Shown here: positions 8,161 through 15,410 of the stretch, one piece after another
Numbering within the stretch: the stretch's first letter is position 1
How the letters are laid out: every line of letters begins with the position of its first letter
DNA from: SZUA-584 sp964607965
Lineage (GTDB): Bacteria; Bacillota; Clostridia; Christensenellales; SZUA-584
NCBI GenBank assembly: GCA_964607965.1
Contig: CAZSMH010000030.1
Location: 1-18,889, forward strand
DNA: 18,889 nt
Reading direction: 5' to 3'
Made by a program: the position numbers and the translations under genes
The notes under the pieces: generated by a model
Databases searched by the model: none
What the model was told of the DNA's origin: nothing
The model's input: only the letters and a program-made list of their open reading frames with translations

Positions 8161-8203
8161 TATAACATTATATATCATTATTTCTAGCGGAGGCACATTT
8201 TTT

Positions 8204-9301
8204 TTGGATATTTATTTTGATAACGCAGCTACGACAAAACCATTATCCGATATTACGGCGTATCATGTCGGGTCGGGCTGGTATAATCCGTCCTGCGCAT
8301 ACGCTCCGGCTGAAGCGATGTTTGCCTCAATATCCAAAACGCGTAAACTTCTTATGCAGGCCGTAGGGCTTAAAAGCGGCGGCTGCGTTATGACATCCGG
8401 CGGCACCGAGGCAAATAACATTATAATTATGTCAGCTTTTCGTCCCGGCGCTCATTTTGTTACCAGCACTATAGAACACCCTTCCGTTTATTCTGTATTC
8501 GCTTTTATGGAAAAACAGGGAGCGCGGGTAAATTACATTAAGCCAAAAGGGTTTTGTATAAAGGCGCAGGATGTCGCGGAACAAATAGACAAGGATACTG
8601 TGCTTGTCAGCATAATGCACGTTAATAACGAAACCGGGGCGTTAAATGATATCAAGGCGATATGCGAGGCTGTAAAAGCTAAAAACGGCAAAACGATTAT
8701 CCATTCCGACGGTGTACAGGCGCTTTTTAAAACGCCCATCAGCTTAGACTTAACGGGGCTGGATGCTTACAGCATAAGCGCCCATAAAATACACGGGCTA
8801 AAAGGGACGGGTGCGCTGCTGTATAAAAAAGGCACTGTGTTAAAGCCGCTGTTTTTTGGCGGCGGACAGGAGAATAATATCAGGCCGGGTACAGAAAACA
8901 CTTTAGGCATACAGTCTTTAGATGCGGCGCTAAGGCTAGGCAATATGGATTTTGCATATGCCCAAGAGTTGCACGATGCGCTGCTCGGCGGTTTATCAGG
9001 CATTCCTGATACGGTAATACATTTGCCGGAACAAAAGGTTCCGCACATACTGAGCGTTTCTTTCAAAGGCGTGCGTGCGGAAGTTCTTGTCCGTCTTCTT
9101 GGCAGCCAGGGTATTTTTATAGGCTCGGGCGCAGCATGTTCACGCGGAAAGGTCAGCCGTACATTGCTCGAGTGCAAAGTTCCGCGTAATTTAGCCGAGT
9201 GCGCGGTGCGTATAAGCCTGTGCCGGTATAATACGCAAGAAGAGGTTGGCATACTAATTAACGCTTTGAAAAAAGCTGTAAAACAGCTGAGGTTTGTGTG
9301 A
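8204..9301 (+). CDS. Cysteine desulfurase, NifS/IscS family
   Basis: This PLP enzyme takes sulfur from cysteine as a persulfide and passes it to acceptors. Visible features are the N-terminal YFDNAATTKP, the PLP-phosphate loop GGTEANN (66-72), HSDGVQA (167-173), the Schiff-base lysine K195 in SAHKIHG and the persulfide cysteine C312 in SGAACSRGKVS. At 365 residues it is compact for the class. The start is TTG at 8204, 10 bases after GCGGAGG (8187-8193); no ATG is available there. The gene runs into thiI with one intervening base, which suggests it is the dedicated sulfur donor for ThiI, as shown for NifZ-ThiI in Bacillus subtilis. It could also serve Fe-S assembly or other thiolation. Confidence 0.93.
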   Translation: MDIYFDNAATTKPLSDITAYHVGSGWYNPSCAYAPAEAMFASISKTRKLLMQAVGLKSGGCVMTSGGTEANNIIIMSAFRPGAHFVTSTIEHPSVYSVFAFMEKQGARVNYIKPKGFCIKAQDVAEQIDKDTVLVSIMHVNNETGALNDIKAICEAVKAKNGKTIIHSDGVQALFKTPISLDLTGLDAYSISAHKIHGLKGTGALLYKKGTVLKPLFFGGGQENNIRPGTENTLGIQSLDAALRLGNMDFAYAQELHDALLGGLSGIPDTVIHLPEQKVPHILSVSFKGVRAEVLVRLLGSQGIFIGSGAACSRGKVSRTLLECKVPRNLAECAVRISLCRYNTQEEVGILINALKKAVKQLRFV

Positions 9302-9302
9302 A

Positions 9303-10484
9303 ATGGAAGACGTAATAATTATAAGATACGCGGAGATTCATCTTAAGGGTTTAAACCGGCCTTTCTTCGAAAAGATGCTTGTGCGAAATGCTCAAAAAGC
9401 TTTGTCTGGTATAGAAGGGGCAGTTGTCCGCAGAGGGGAAAGCCGCATATATGTTGAAAACATAATGCCGGACAGGCAGGCGGAGGCAACAGACGCTTTA
9501 AGCCGTGTATTCGGCATTCATTCTATAAGCCCCGCTGTTCGGCTCGGGCAGGAGTTTGAAGCTGCTGCAGAAGTTCTCGCCGGTCTCGTTGAACAGGAGC
9601 GCAAAAGATTCCCACAGGAGACGGTTATGTTCCGGGTTCAAGCCCGGCGTGCCGATAAGCGTTTTCCTTTGACGTCGGCGCAGATTGCCGCTGCCGCCGG
9701 AGCTGTTGTTCTGGCGCGGGTTGGGGGGCTAAAAGTAAATTTAACTCAGCCGGAACTTACGGCATATATTGAAATCCGGGAACATGCTTATTGCTATACC
9801 CGAATAATAAACGGGCCCGGAGGCATGCCTGTCGGCTGCAACGGGCGCGCATTGCTGCTGTTGTCAGGCGGTATAGACAGCCCTGCTGCAGGATGCATGA
9901 TTGCCAAACGCGGCGTTTCGCTTTCGGCTGTGCATTTCGAGAGCTTCCCATACACAAGCGAAAAAGCGCTGGAAAAGGTACGCGAAATCGCGAGTCTGAT
10001 GGCGCGCTATACGGGACCGATACGCCTGCACACGGTTCGGTTTACAGATATACAGACCATACTGCGGCAGAAATGCCCTGAAGATTACATCACAGTGCTT
10101 ATGCGGCGGTTTATGGTGTGGATAGCCCAAAAAATAGCCAGGGAAGACAAATGTATTGCATTGGTAACCGGCGAGAGTGTCGGACAGGTTGCCAGCCAGA
10201 CGCTGGAAAGCATATCGGTAACTGATGAAGCAGCAGATATGCCGGTACTGCGGCCGCTTATCGGCATGGATAAAATAGAGATTACGCAGCTTGCGCGGCG
10301 TTACGGTACTTTTGAAACATCGATACTGCCGTATGAAGACTGCTGTACGGTATTCGTGCCAAAACATCCTGTAACAAAACCGAGACTTGACGAAATAAGA
10401 CGCGCTGAGGATATCCTTGATATAGAACGCATGGTTAATGATGCGGTAGCCAAAGATGTAATAATGCAGATTTCCGCCGACTAA
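9303..10484 (+). CDS. thiI: tRNA uracil 4-sulfurtransferase ThiI
   Basis: ThiI adenylates and thiolates U8 of tRNA (4-thiouridine) and in some bacteria also feeds sulfur to thiamin thiazole. The N-terminal ferredoxin-like and THUMP RNA-binding region spans about 1-165. The PP-loop SGGIDSP is at about 188-194 in the ATP-pyrophosphatase domain. The motif EDCCTVFVPKHP near the C-terminus is typical of the family. At 393 residues it lacks the C-terminal rhodanese domain of the enterobacterial form, as in Bacillus-type ThiI. I chose ATG 9303, with GAGG at 9289-9292. A TTG at 9294 is too close to the ribosome binding site. It starts one base after the desulfurase stop, so the two are co-translated. 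Confidence 0.95.
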   Translation: MEDVIIIRYAEIHLKGLNRPFFEKMLVRNAQKALSGIEGAVVRRGESRIYVENIMPDRQAEATDALSRVFGIHSISPAVRLGQEFEAAAEVLAGLVEQERKRFPQETVMFRVQARRADKRFPLTSAQIAAAAGAVVLARVGGLKVNLTQPELTAYIEIREHAYCYTRIINGPGGMPVGCNGRALLLLSGGIDSPAAGCMIAKRGVSLSAVHFESFPYTSEKALEKVREIASLMARYTGPIRLHTVRFTDIQTILRQKCPEDYITVLMRRFMVWIAQKIAREDKCIALVTGESVGQVASQTLESISVTDEAADMPVLRPLIGMDKIEITQLARRYGTFETSILPYEDCCTVFVPKHPVTKPRLDEIRRAEDILDIERMVNDAVAKDVIMQISAD

Positions 10485-10503
10485 GACTGATAACAAAGTC
10501 TTA
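10482..10503. other. Hairpin at the thiI stop codon
   Basis: TAAGACT (10482-10488, starting at the stop codon) pairs perfectly with AGTCTTA (10497-10503) around an 8-base loop. No T tract follows, so it is not a convincing terminator; it may stabilise the mRNA end. A proper terminator lies 50 bases downstream. Confidence 0.5.
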
Positions 10504-10545
10504 TTCGATAAAATGTAATTAATAACACGATTGTTTTTAAGAAAC

Positions 10546-10594
10546 AAAAAAATGCCCTCATACAAAATACAATAAAAATGAGGGCAAATTTTTT
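10546..10594. terminator. Bidirectional intrinsic terminator
   Basis: A perfect 9-bp stem (TGCCCTCAT 10553-10561 with ATGAGGGCA 10578-10586) is flanked by seven A on the left (10546-10552) and six T on the right (10589-10594). It can therefore end transcription from both the desulfurase-thiI operon (plus) and the convergent small lipoprotein gene (minus). Confidence 0.9.
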
Positions 10595-10615
10595 GCTGCT
10601 CAGGAGTGCGGTTTA

Positions 10616-10888
10616 CTAAAGCCCGCCGTCCGCATTGTTGTTCCCGCCGTTTGCACCGTTTTGATCTTCATCGCCCGGCAGCAAATCAAGATTATCATCA
10701 ATCTCCGAGGTCGGTGAAGCGGCCGGAGTCGGTGAAGTTTCCGGATCCGGTGAAACCGCCGGAGTTAAGATCGGTGATGGCGTTGGTACTAACGGGGAGG
10801 GAGTAGCATTCTCGTTATCTGGTCCGCAGCCCGTAAAAACAGCAACCGACAGCAATACAATCACCATTGTAATTAACAATTTTTTCAT
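10616..10888 (-). CDS. Small Pro/Ser/Thr-rich lipoprotein
   Basis: A 90-residue protein. The N-terminus is MKK, a hydrophobic core, and the lipobox FTGC with Cys at residue 21, so it should be lipidated and surface-exposed. After the cysteine comes a Pro/Ser/Thr-rich tract of short degenerate repeats (TPSP, SPTP and similar), mirrored in the DNA by recurring GGTGAA/CCGG blocks. It ends with an acidic, Asn/Gly-rich tail. There is no folded domain, so it could be a tether, a wall-spanning spacer or a degenerate gene. GGAGG lies 8 bases before ATG. It stands alone between two operons and shares a bidirectional terminator with thiI. Function unknown. Confidence 0.78.
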   Translation of the reverse strand: MKKLLITMVIVLLSVAVFTGCGPDNENATPSPLVPTPSPILTPAVSPDPETSPTPAASPTSEIDDNLDLLPGDEDQNGANGGNNNADGGL

Positions 10889-11055
10889 TGATATGGCCTC
10901 CTTTTATATCTATTTTGGACTTAAAAATAAAAATTATCACTATTATTAAAGAAATATATTGCATTAAAATTTTTTTAAGATATAAGAGATTTATAACGCT
11001 TTAAGAGGGTATAGAGTATTTTTCGGTTTTTATATATCATTAATGTAAATTATTC
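10889..11055. other. AT-rich spacer upstream of the polyamine promoter
   Basis: I see no gene here. The stretch is very AT-rich and should hold the minus-strand lipoprotein promoter, which I could not place. The 11-mer AACGCTTTAAG at 10995-11005 recurs exactly at 11398-11408, in the 5' arm of the pre-speD terminator. A half-match to an ARG box near 10960 is too weak to call. Confidence 0.5.
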
Positions 11056-11084
11056 TTGTATTTTTCGCTATCATTATTTATAAT
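11056..11084 (+). promoter_or_regulatory. Strong predicted promoter for the speD leader and operon
   Basis: TTGTAT (11056-11061) and a perfect TATAAT (11079-11084) are separated by exactly 17 bases, a near-consensus sigma-A promoter. Transcription should begin near 11091, giving about 380 nt of RNA before the speD start codon. Confidence 0.78.
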
Positions 11085-11090
11085 GCTTAA

Positions 11091-11450
11091 GTAACTAAGG
11101 CACGGGCCTTTTGGCAGGGGATATCTTCTGCCGGCAAAGAATTTTTGACCATCCTTTAGCGGAATCAAGGCCATTCGGACAGCCGGGTCAAAAGCCGGAT
11201 CGGCAACTTTGTTGCCTTATTGATTGGGCAGACGCTCAATTTATAAGTTGGCTACTTTCAGCCGTGTGCGAGATGCACATCAATGCTTGTGAATCAATCA
11301 ATAAGAGTAGTAAAAGTAGTTCCTTGCTATATAGACTCTGCCTTTTGACTATTGATGCCCTTATAATTGGGACGGATAAAAGGTATAACAGGATTGAAAC
11401 GCTTTAAGTATTTTGTGCACTCACACTTAATACAAGGGCGTTTTTATTAT
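11091..11450 (+). ncRNA. Unclassified structured leader RNA upstream of speD
   Basis: Between the promoter and a terminator just before speD lies about 350 nt with no convincing gene but many base-paired elements. Clear helices are GGCAG/CTGCC (11113-11117 with 11128-11132), TTTTGACC/GGTCAAAA (11143-11150 with 11186-11193, 8 bp), and GGCAAC/GTTGCC (11202-11207 with 11211-11216). A long-range helix pairs 11217-11226 with 11295-11304 (10 bp) and encloses GGCT/AGCC (11250-11253 with 11260-11263) and GTGTGC/GCACAT (11264-11269 with 11275-11280). CCTTTT/AAAAGG (11341-11346 with 11378-11383) contains CCC/GGG. It ends in an intrinsic terminator. I could not match it to T-box, SAM, lysine, guanidine, tmRNA, RNase P or SRP RNA consensus motifs. 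It may be a cis-acting riboregulator of the polyamine operon or a free-standing small RNA. Confidence 0.6.
11398..11450 (+). terminator. Intrinsic terminator/attenuator before speD
   Basis: AACGCTTT (11398-11405) pairs with AGGGCGTT (11435-11442), including two G-T pairs. GTATT (11408-11412) pairs with AATAC (11429-11433), and a TGTG/CACA inner stem closes the loop. TTTTTATTATT follows. It ends about 20 bases before the speD ATG and downstream of a strong promoter, so it should truncate most leader transcripts unless it is overridden. Confidence 0.78.
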
Positions 11451-11470
11451 TGGTAAGGAAGTATTCTTAA

Positions 11471-12238
11471 ATGGAAAATAAACTTGAGCTCTATGGATTT
11501 AACAACCTGACAAAATCACTTAGCTTTAACATATTTGATGTATGCTATGCTAAAAGCGCGCGCGAACAGCGGGACTATATAGCTTACATCGATGAACAAT
11601 ATAATTCCGACAGACTTACAGGAATACTAGAGCGCGTTACCGAAATGATTTGTGCGCAGGTATTGAGCATATCAAAACAAGATTACGACCCGCAGGGCGC
11701 GAGCGTAACATTTCTGATTGCAGAAGAGCCTATGTCGGGGCTGCGTACACGCGGCGATACTGTGCTGGCTCATCTTGATAAAAGCCACGTAACCGTGCAT
11801 ACTTATCCTGAGTATCATCCCGAAACTTTTTTAGCTACGTTTAGGGTGGATATAGACGTTGCCACGTGCGGTCAGATAACGCCGCTTCGAACGCTGGATT
11901 TTCTTATCGGCAGCTTCGATTCGGACATAATTACTATGGACTACCGCGTGCGCGGATTCACTCGCGATTTAAACGGCAGAAAGCTGTTTATAGACCACAA
12001 GATGGCGTCGATACAGGATTATATAGCGGCGCCTACTCTGGAGAAATATGACGCTATTGATATAAACGTGTATCAGGCAAACCTGTTTCATACCAAAATG
12101 CTGTTAAAAGAGATTGACTTAAAAAATTATCTTTTCAACAGGGATGTGGATGAGCTGCCTCCCCGCGAAAGGCTGGAGATAGCTGCAAACATAAGGCGTG
12201 AAATGATAGATATATTCAGCGGAAAAAATGTTTATTAG
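11471..12238 (+). CDS. speD: S-adenosylmethionine decarboxylase proenzyme
   Basis: SpeD self-cleaves to a pyruvoyl enzyme and decarboxylates SAM to the aminopropyl donor for spermidine synthesis. The protein is of the long, E. coli type (255 residues, against about 264), not the short form of many Gram-positives. The processing site is LDKSHVTVHTYPE, with cleavage predicted between Lys-104 and Ser-105. The catalytic cysteine Cys-133 lies in VATCGQITPL; the Ser-to-Cys distance of 28 residues equals that of E. coli (Ser-112, Cys-140). ATG 11471 follows AAGGAAG (about 11455-11461). It is the first gene of a six-gene polyamine operon and sits behind the structured leader and terminator. speA starts 15 bases after the speD stop. 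Confidence 0.93.
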   Translation: MENKLELYGFNNLTKSLSFNIFDVCYAKSAREQRDYIAYIDEQYNSDRLTGILERVTEMICAQVLSISKQDYDPQGASVTFLIAEEPMSGLRTRGDTVLAHLDKSHVTVHTYPEYHPETFLATFRVDIDVATCGQITPLRTLDFLIGSFDSDIITMDYRVRGFTRDLNGRKLFIDHKMASIQDYIAAPTLEKYDAIDINVYQANLFHTKMLLKEIDLKNYLFNRDVDELPPRERLEIAANIRREMIDIFSGKNVY

Positions 12239-12253
12239 TGTTTCGGAGGAATG

Positions 12254-13702
12254 ATGAGAGACCAGAACAGGGCACCCATACTTGAGGCGCTTTCAAACCA
12301 CAAAGCTGCAAGAGTGGTGCCGTTTGACGTGCCGGGACACAAACAGGGGCGCGGCAATCCGGAACTAACGGCTTTCTTAGGCCGTGCGTGCATGGAAGCA
12401 GATGTAAATTCGAGAAAACCTCTTGACAATCTCTGCCACCCGGTATCGGTTATTAGGGAGGCGGAGGAGCTTGCGGCATCTGCGTTCGGCGCACAGCATG
12501 CTTTTTTTATGTTAAACGGGACAACGTCAGCGGTGCAAAGCATGATATTAAGCGTATGCGGCAAGGGTGACAAGATAATACTGCCGCGTAACGTTCACCG
12601 CAGTGTTATAGGCGCGCTTGTACTTTGCGGCGCCGTTCCCGTATATGTTAATCCTCAGACGGACTTGCGGCTGGGCATTGCGCTTGGAATGGCGATTGAT
12701 GATGTGCGCGCGGCTGTAGAACAGAACAAGGACGCTAAAGCCGTTTTTGTAAACAATCCTACTTATTACGGTATCTGCTCAAATATAGAGCAGATAGTTA
12801 AACTGGCGCATAAATACGGCATGACTGTATTGGCGGACGAGGCGCACGGTACTCACTTTTATTTCGGCGAAGATATGCCAAAAAGCGCGATGGCGGCGGG
12901 ATGTGATATGGCCAGCATAAGCATGCACAAATCGGGCGGCTCGCTTACTCAAAGTTCTCTTCTTTTATCAGGGCCGAATGTCAATGCCGGTTATCTAAGA
13001 CAGGTTATCGGATTAACGCAGACTACCAGCGGCTCATATCTTTTGATGTCCAGCCTTGACATATCACGCAGGAATCTTGCGATGCGCGGAGTCGAAATAT
13101 TTAAAACGGTGCGCGAATTGGCGCAGTACGCAAGGGACGAAATAAATCAGATAGGTGATTACTACGCTTATGCCCGTGATATAGTAAACGGCGACACTAT
13201 ATTCGATTTTGATCCGACTAAGCTTTCTGTCCATACGCTGGATACGGGCCTTGCCGGTATAGAGGTTTACGAGATATTGCGCGACGAGTATGATATACAG
13301 GTGGAATTCGGGGATATAGCCAATATACTGGCTTACATTTCGGTGGGAGATCGGGAACGCGACATAGAACGGCTTGTAAGCGCGCTGTCCGAGATCCGCC
13401 GCCGCAAAAAAAAGGATAAAAGCGGGCTTATGAGGTTCGAATACTTAAGCCCGGTGGTAAAAGCGACTCCTCAGGAGGCGTTTTATGCGCAGAAACAACG
13501 GCTTCCTATAAAGCAGACTAAAGACTTGATCTGCGCAGAGAGCGTTATGTGCTACCCTCCGGGAATACCTATACTGGCACCCGGTGAGCAGATTACCGAA
13601 CAGATACTGGAATACATAAGCTATATGAAGAAAAAAGGCGGCTCACTTACAGGGCCGGAGGACTTGAACATAGAATACTTAAACGTCATGAAAGGAAGGT
13701 AA
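12254..13702 (+). CDS. speA: Arginine decarboxylase (Orn/Lys/Arg decarboxylase, AAT fold)
   Basis: A PLP-dependent basic amino-acid decarboxylase of the aspartate-aminotransferase fold, of the Bacillus SpeA size (482 residues). Visible features are DVPGHKQG (25-32), the PLP-phosphate region LNGTTSAVQ (87-95), the PLP-ring aspartate in ADEAHG (194-199), and the Schiff-base lysine K226 in SMHKSGGSLTQ. Arginine is the inferred substrate because agmatinase is in the same operon; the family also includes lysine and ornithine decarboxylases, and sequence alone does not settle it. Two ATGs are adjacent (12251 and 12254). GGAGG at 12245-12249 is one base from the first and four from the second, so I prefer 12254. 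speE follows after 3 bases. Confidence 0.9.
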   Translation: MRDQNRAPILEALSNHKAARVVPFDVPGHKQGRGNPELTAFLGRACMEADVNSRKPLDNLCHPVSVIREAEELAASAFGAQHAFFMLNGTTSAVQSMILSVCGKGDKIILPRNVHRSVIGALVLCGAVPVYVNPQTDLRLGIALGMAIDDVRAAVEQNKDAKAVFVNNPTYYGICSNIEQIVKLAHKYGMTVLADEAHGTHFYFGEDMPKSAMAAGCDMASISMHKSGGSLTQSSLLLSGPNVNAGYLRQVIGLTQTTSGSYLLMSSLDISRRNLAMRGVEIFKTVRELAQYARDEINQIGDYYAYARDIVNGDTIFDFDPTKLSVHTLDTGLAGIEVYEILRDEYDIQVEFGDIANILAYISVGDRERDIERLVSALSEIRRRKKKDKSGLMRFEYLSPVVKATPQEAFYAQKQRLPIKQTKDLICAESVMCYPPGIPILAPGEQITEQILEYISYMKKKGGSLTGPEDLNIEYLNVMKGR

Positions 13703-13705
13703 AAA

Positions 13706-14578
13706 ATGCAGCTGGTTTTCACCGAAAAACACACGCAGCATGTAGGGCTATGCATAGACGTTGATAAGCAGGTTTACTGCTCTCAGAGCCGGTTTCAGCG
13801 TATTGACGTTTTCGATTCGCATGAGTTCGGCCGGATACTGACGCTGGACGGCGTTCTTATGCTGACGGAGAAAGACGAGTTTATCTACCATGAAATGATG
13901 GTGCATGTTCCGCTTGCCGTTCACCCGTGCGCTAAAGATATTCTGATTATTGGCGGGGGAGACGGAGGTACCGTTCGGGAACTATGCCGCTACAGCCACA
14001 TACAGCGTATAGACCTTGTTGAGATAGACGAGGAAGTGGTATCGGTGTGTAAAAAACATCTGCCGCAGGTGGCATGCAGCCTTGGAGACAAACGAGTAAG
14101 TATTTACTACGAGGACGGGCTGCGCTTTATACGCCGATGCAGCGATACTTACGACGTTATAATAGTAGATTCCACCGACCCGTTCGGTCCCGGGGAGGGG
14201 CTGTTTACCAAGGAATTCTACGGCAACTGTTTTAAAGCGTTAAAACAGGACGGAATTTTAGTAAACCAGCATGAAAATCCGTTCTATCCCGAGGACGCGC
14301 TGGCGGTACGCCGCATTCATCAGCGTATTGTCCAAAGCTTCCCGATAAGCCGGCTGTATCAGGCGCACATACCCACATATCCTTCGGGCCACTGGCTTTT
14401 CGGTTTTTCTTCCAAGACATATCACCCGGTACAGGGCGTTGATGTAAAAAGATGGCAACAATATGGCATTGCTACCCGGTATTACAACACCAATCTGCAT
14501 AAGGCGGCGTTCGCGTTGCCAACCTATGTAGAGGACATAATAAAGGATGTAGAAAATGCAGACATTTCTGGGCTGTGA
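13706..14578 (+). CDS. speE: Spermidine synthase (aminopropyltransferase)
   Basis: SpeE transfers the aminopropyl group of decarboxylated SAM to an amine acceptor, usually putrescine. The seven-stranded methyltransferase-like fold shows GGGDGG (83-88), the acidic nucleoside-binding LVEIDEEVV (104-112), and the catalytic VDSTDPFGPG block (154-163). At 290 residues it is normal in length. ATG 13706 follows AAGGAAGG. The gene lies between arginine decarboxylase and agmatinase and overlaps the agmatinase gene by 23 bases. The acceptor cannot be read with certainty: putrescine (spermidine), agmatine (aminopropylagmatine, as in Thermus) or spermidine (a tetraamine) are all possible. Confidence 0.93.
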   Translation: MQLVFTEKHTQHVGLCIDVDKQVYCSQSRFQRIDVFDSHEFGRILTLDGVLMLTEKDEFIYHEMMVHVPLAVHPCAKDILIIGGGDGGTVRELCRYSHIQRIDLVEIDEEVVSVCKKHLPQVACSLGDKRVSIYYEDGLRFIRRCSDTYDVIIVDSTDPFGPGEGLFTKEFYGNCFKALKQDGILVNQHENPFYPEDALAVRRIHQRIVQSFPISRLYQAHIPTYPSGHWLFGFSSKTYHPVQGVDVKRWQQYGIATRYYNTNLHKAAFALPTYVEDIIKDVENADISGL

Positions 14579-15392
14579 AAAAAGTTACAATGAAGCAGAC
14601 ACCGTGATTTTCGGCGCACCGTTCGATTCGACAACCAGCTTCCGTCCGGGTGCCAGATTTGCAAGCCGCGCTATGCGCAATGACTCTTTTGCCCTTGAAA
14701 CATACAGCCCCTACCTTGACGCCGATATGGAGGAGAGGCTTGTCTGTGACGACGGTGATCTTGAGCTTTGTTTCGGAGACACTCAGAAAACCCTTTATAC
14801 GATAGAACAGAAAACGGCGCAGATATTGGGCGATAATAAGCTGCCCGTAATGATAGGCGGAGAGCATCTTGTCACTCTCGGCGCTGTGCGTGCCGCCGCT
14901 AATAAGTATTCTAATCTTCATATAGTACATTTCGACGCGCACGCTGATTTGCGCGATGATTATCTTGGCGCGAAGCTTTCCCACGCCACGGTTATGCGCC
15001 GCGTTTGGGATATAGTAGGGGACGGGCGTATATTTCAGTTCGGCATACGTTCGGGCGAGCGTGAGGAGTACATTTTCGGTGAGGAACATACCGATATGTA
15101 TGGGTTTGGTTTCAGCGGGCTTGAGGGCGTAATAAAGCGTTTGTCGGGCAGGCCGGTGTATTTTTCGCTTGACCTTGATATATTGGACCCGTCGGTTTTT
15201 CCCGGAACCGGAACGCCGGAACCGGGGGGCGTAACATTTGCGCAGCTGCTGGAAGCGGTTTATAAGGTCTGTTCGCTTGATATAGTGGGCTGCGATATTA
15301 CCGAACTTTGCCCCGTATACGATCAAAGCGGTATTTCTACTGCCGCGGCGCTTAAAATACTGCGCGAAATGCTGCTGGCGGTTGCAAAATAG
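14556..15392 (+). CDS. speB: Agmatinase, ureohydrolase family
   Basis: A dinuclear manganese ureohydrolase that releases urea from agmatine to give putrescine. Metal ligands and motifs are GGEH (101-104, His-104), DAHAD (127-131) and SLDLDILDP (204-212, with Asp-206 and Asp-208), all intact. SHATVMRR (142-149) is also typical. The length of 278 residues is within the family range. AAAGGATG, inside the speE end, precedes ATG 14556, and the 23-base overlap indicates translational coupling. Substrate by context: agmatine from SpeA; N1-aminopropylagmatine is an alternative if SpeE acts first. Arginase or guanidinobutyrase activity is less likely given the operon. Confidence 0.93.
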   Translation: MQTFLGCEKSYNEADTVIFGAPFDSTTSFRPGARFASRAMRNDSFALETYSPYLDADMEERLVCDDGDLELCFGDTQKTLYTIEQKTAQILGDNKLPVMIGGEHLVTLGAVRAAANKYSNLHIVHFDAHADLRDDYLGAKLSHATVMRRVWDIVGDGRIFQFGIRSGEREEYIFGEEHTDMYGFGFSGLEGVIKRLSGRPVYFSLDLDILDPSVFPGTGTPEPGGVTFAQLLEAVYKVCSLDIVGCDITELCPVYDQSGISTAAALKILREMLLAVAK

Positions 15393-15410
15393 TTTTTAGG
15401 AGAAGCGATT

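Noticed and set aside
7741..8187. 148-codon plus-strand frame opposite the zinc-ribbon gene
   Set aside because: Antisense of the low-complexity linker; the minus strand has the ribosome binding site, zinc ribbon and TM helix.
10482..10503. Hairpin at the thiI stop as the operon terminator
   Set aside because: No T tract follows it; the hairpin at 10553-10586 with flanking A and T runs is the credible terminator.
9864..10565. 233-codon minus-strand frame opposite thiI
   Set aside because: It overlaps the well-supported thiI PP-loop domain and the bidirectional terminator, and has no recognisable motifs.
10955..10975. Second ARG box upstream of the polyamine promoter
   Set aside because: Only one half-site (TGCAT) fits; the other half matches 3 of 5 positions, which is expected by chance in AT-rich DNA.
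11111..11407. 98-codon plus-strand frame as a protein-coding gene
   Set aside because: It starts at TTG with no ribosome binding site, its residues resemble no protein, and the region is better explained by paired RNA helices and a terminator.
11091..11450. T-box, SAM riboswitch, tmRNA, RNase P, SRP RNA or group I/II intron
   Set aside because: I looked for the T-box consensus AGGGUGG, the SAM-I core, the tmRNA 3' T-arm, the RNase P GAGGAAAGUCC, the SRP loop and intron core elements, and found none.
14472..15326. 284-codon minus-strand frame opposite speB
   Set aside because: A shadow of speB/speE: the plus strand carries clear agmatinase motifs, and this frame shows no family features.
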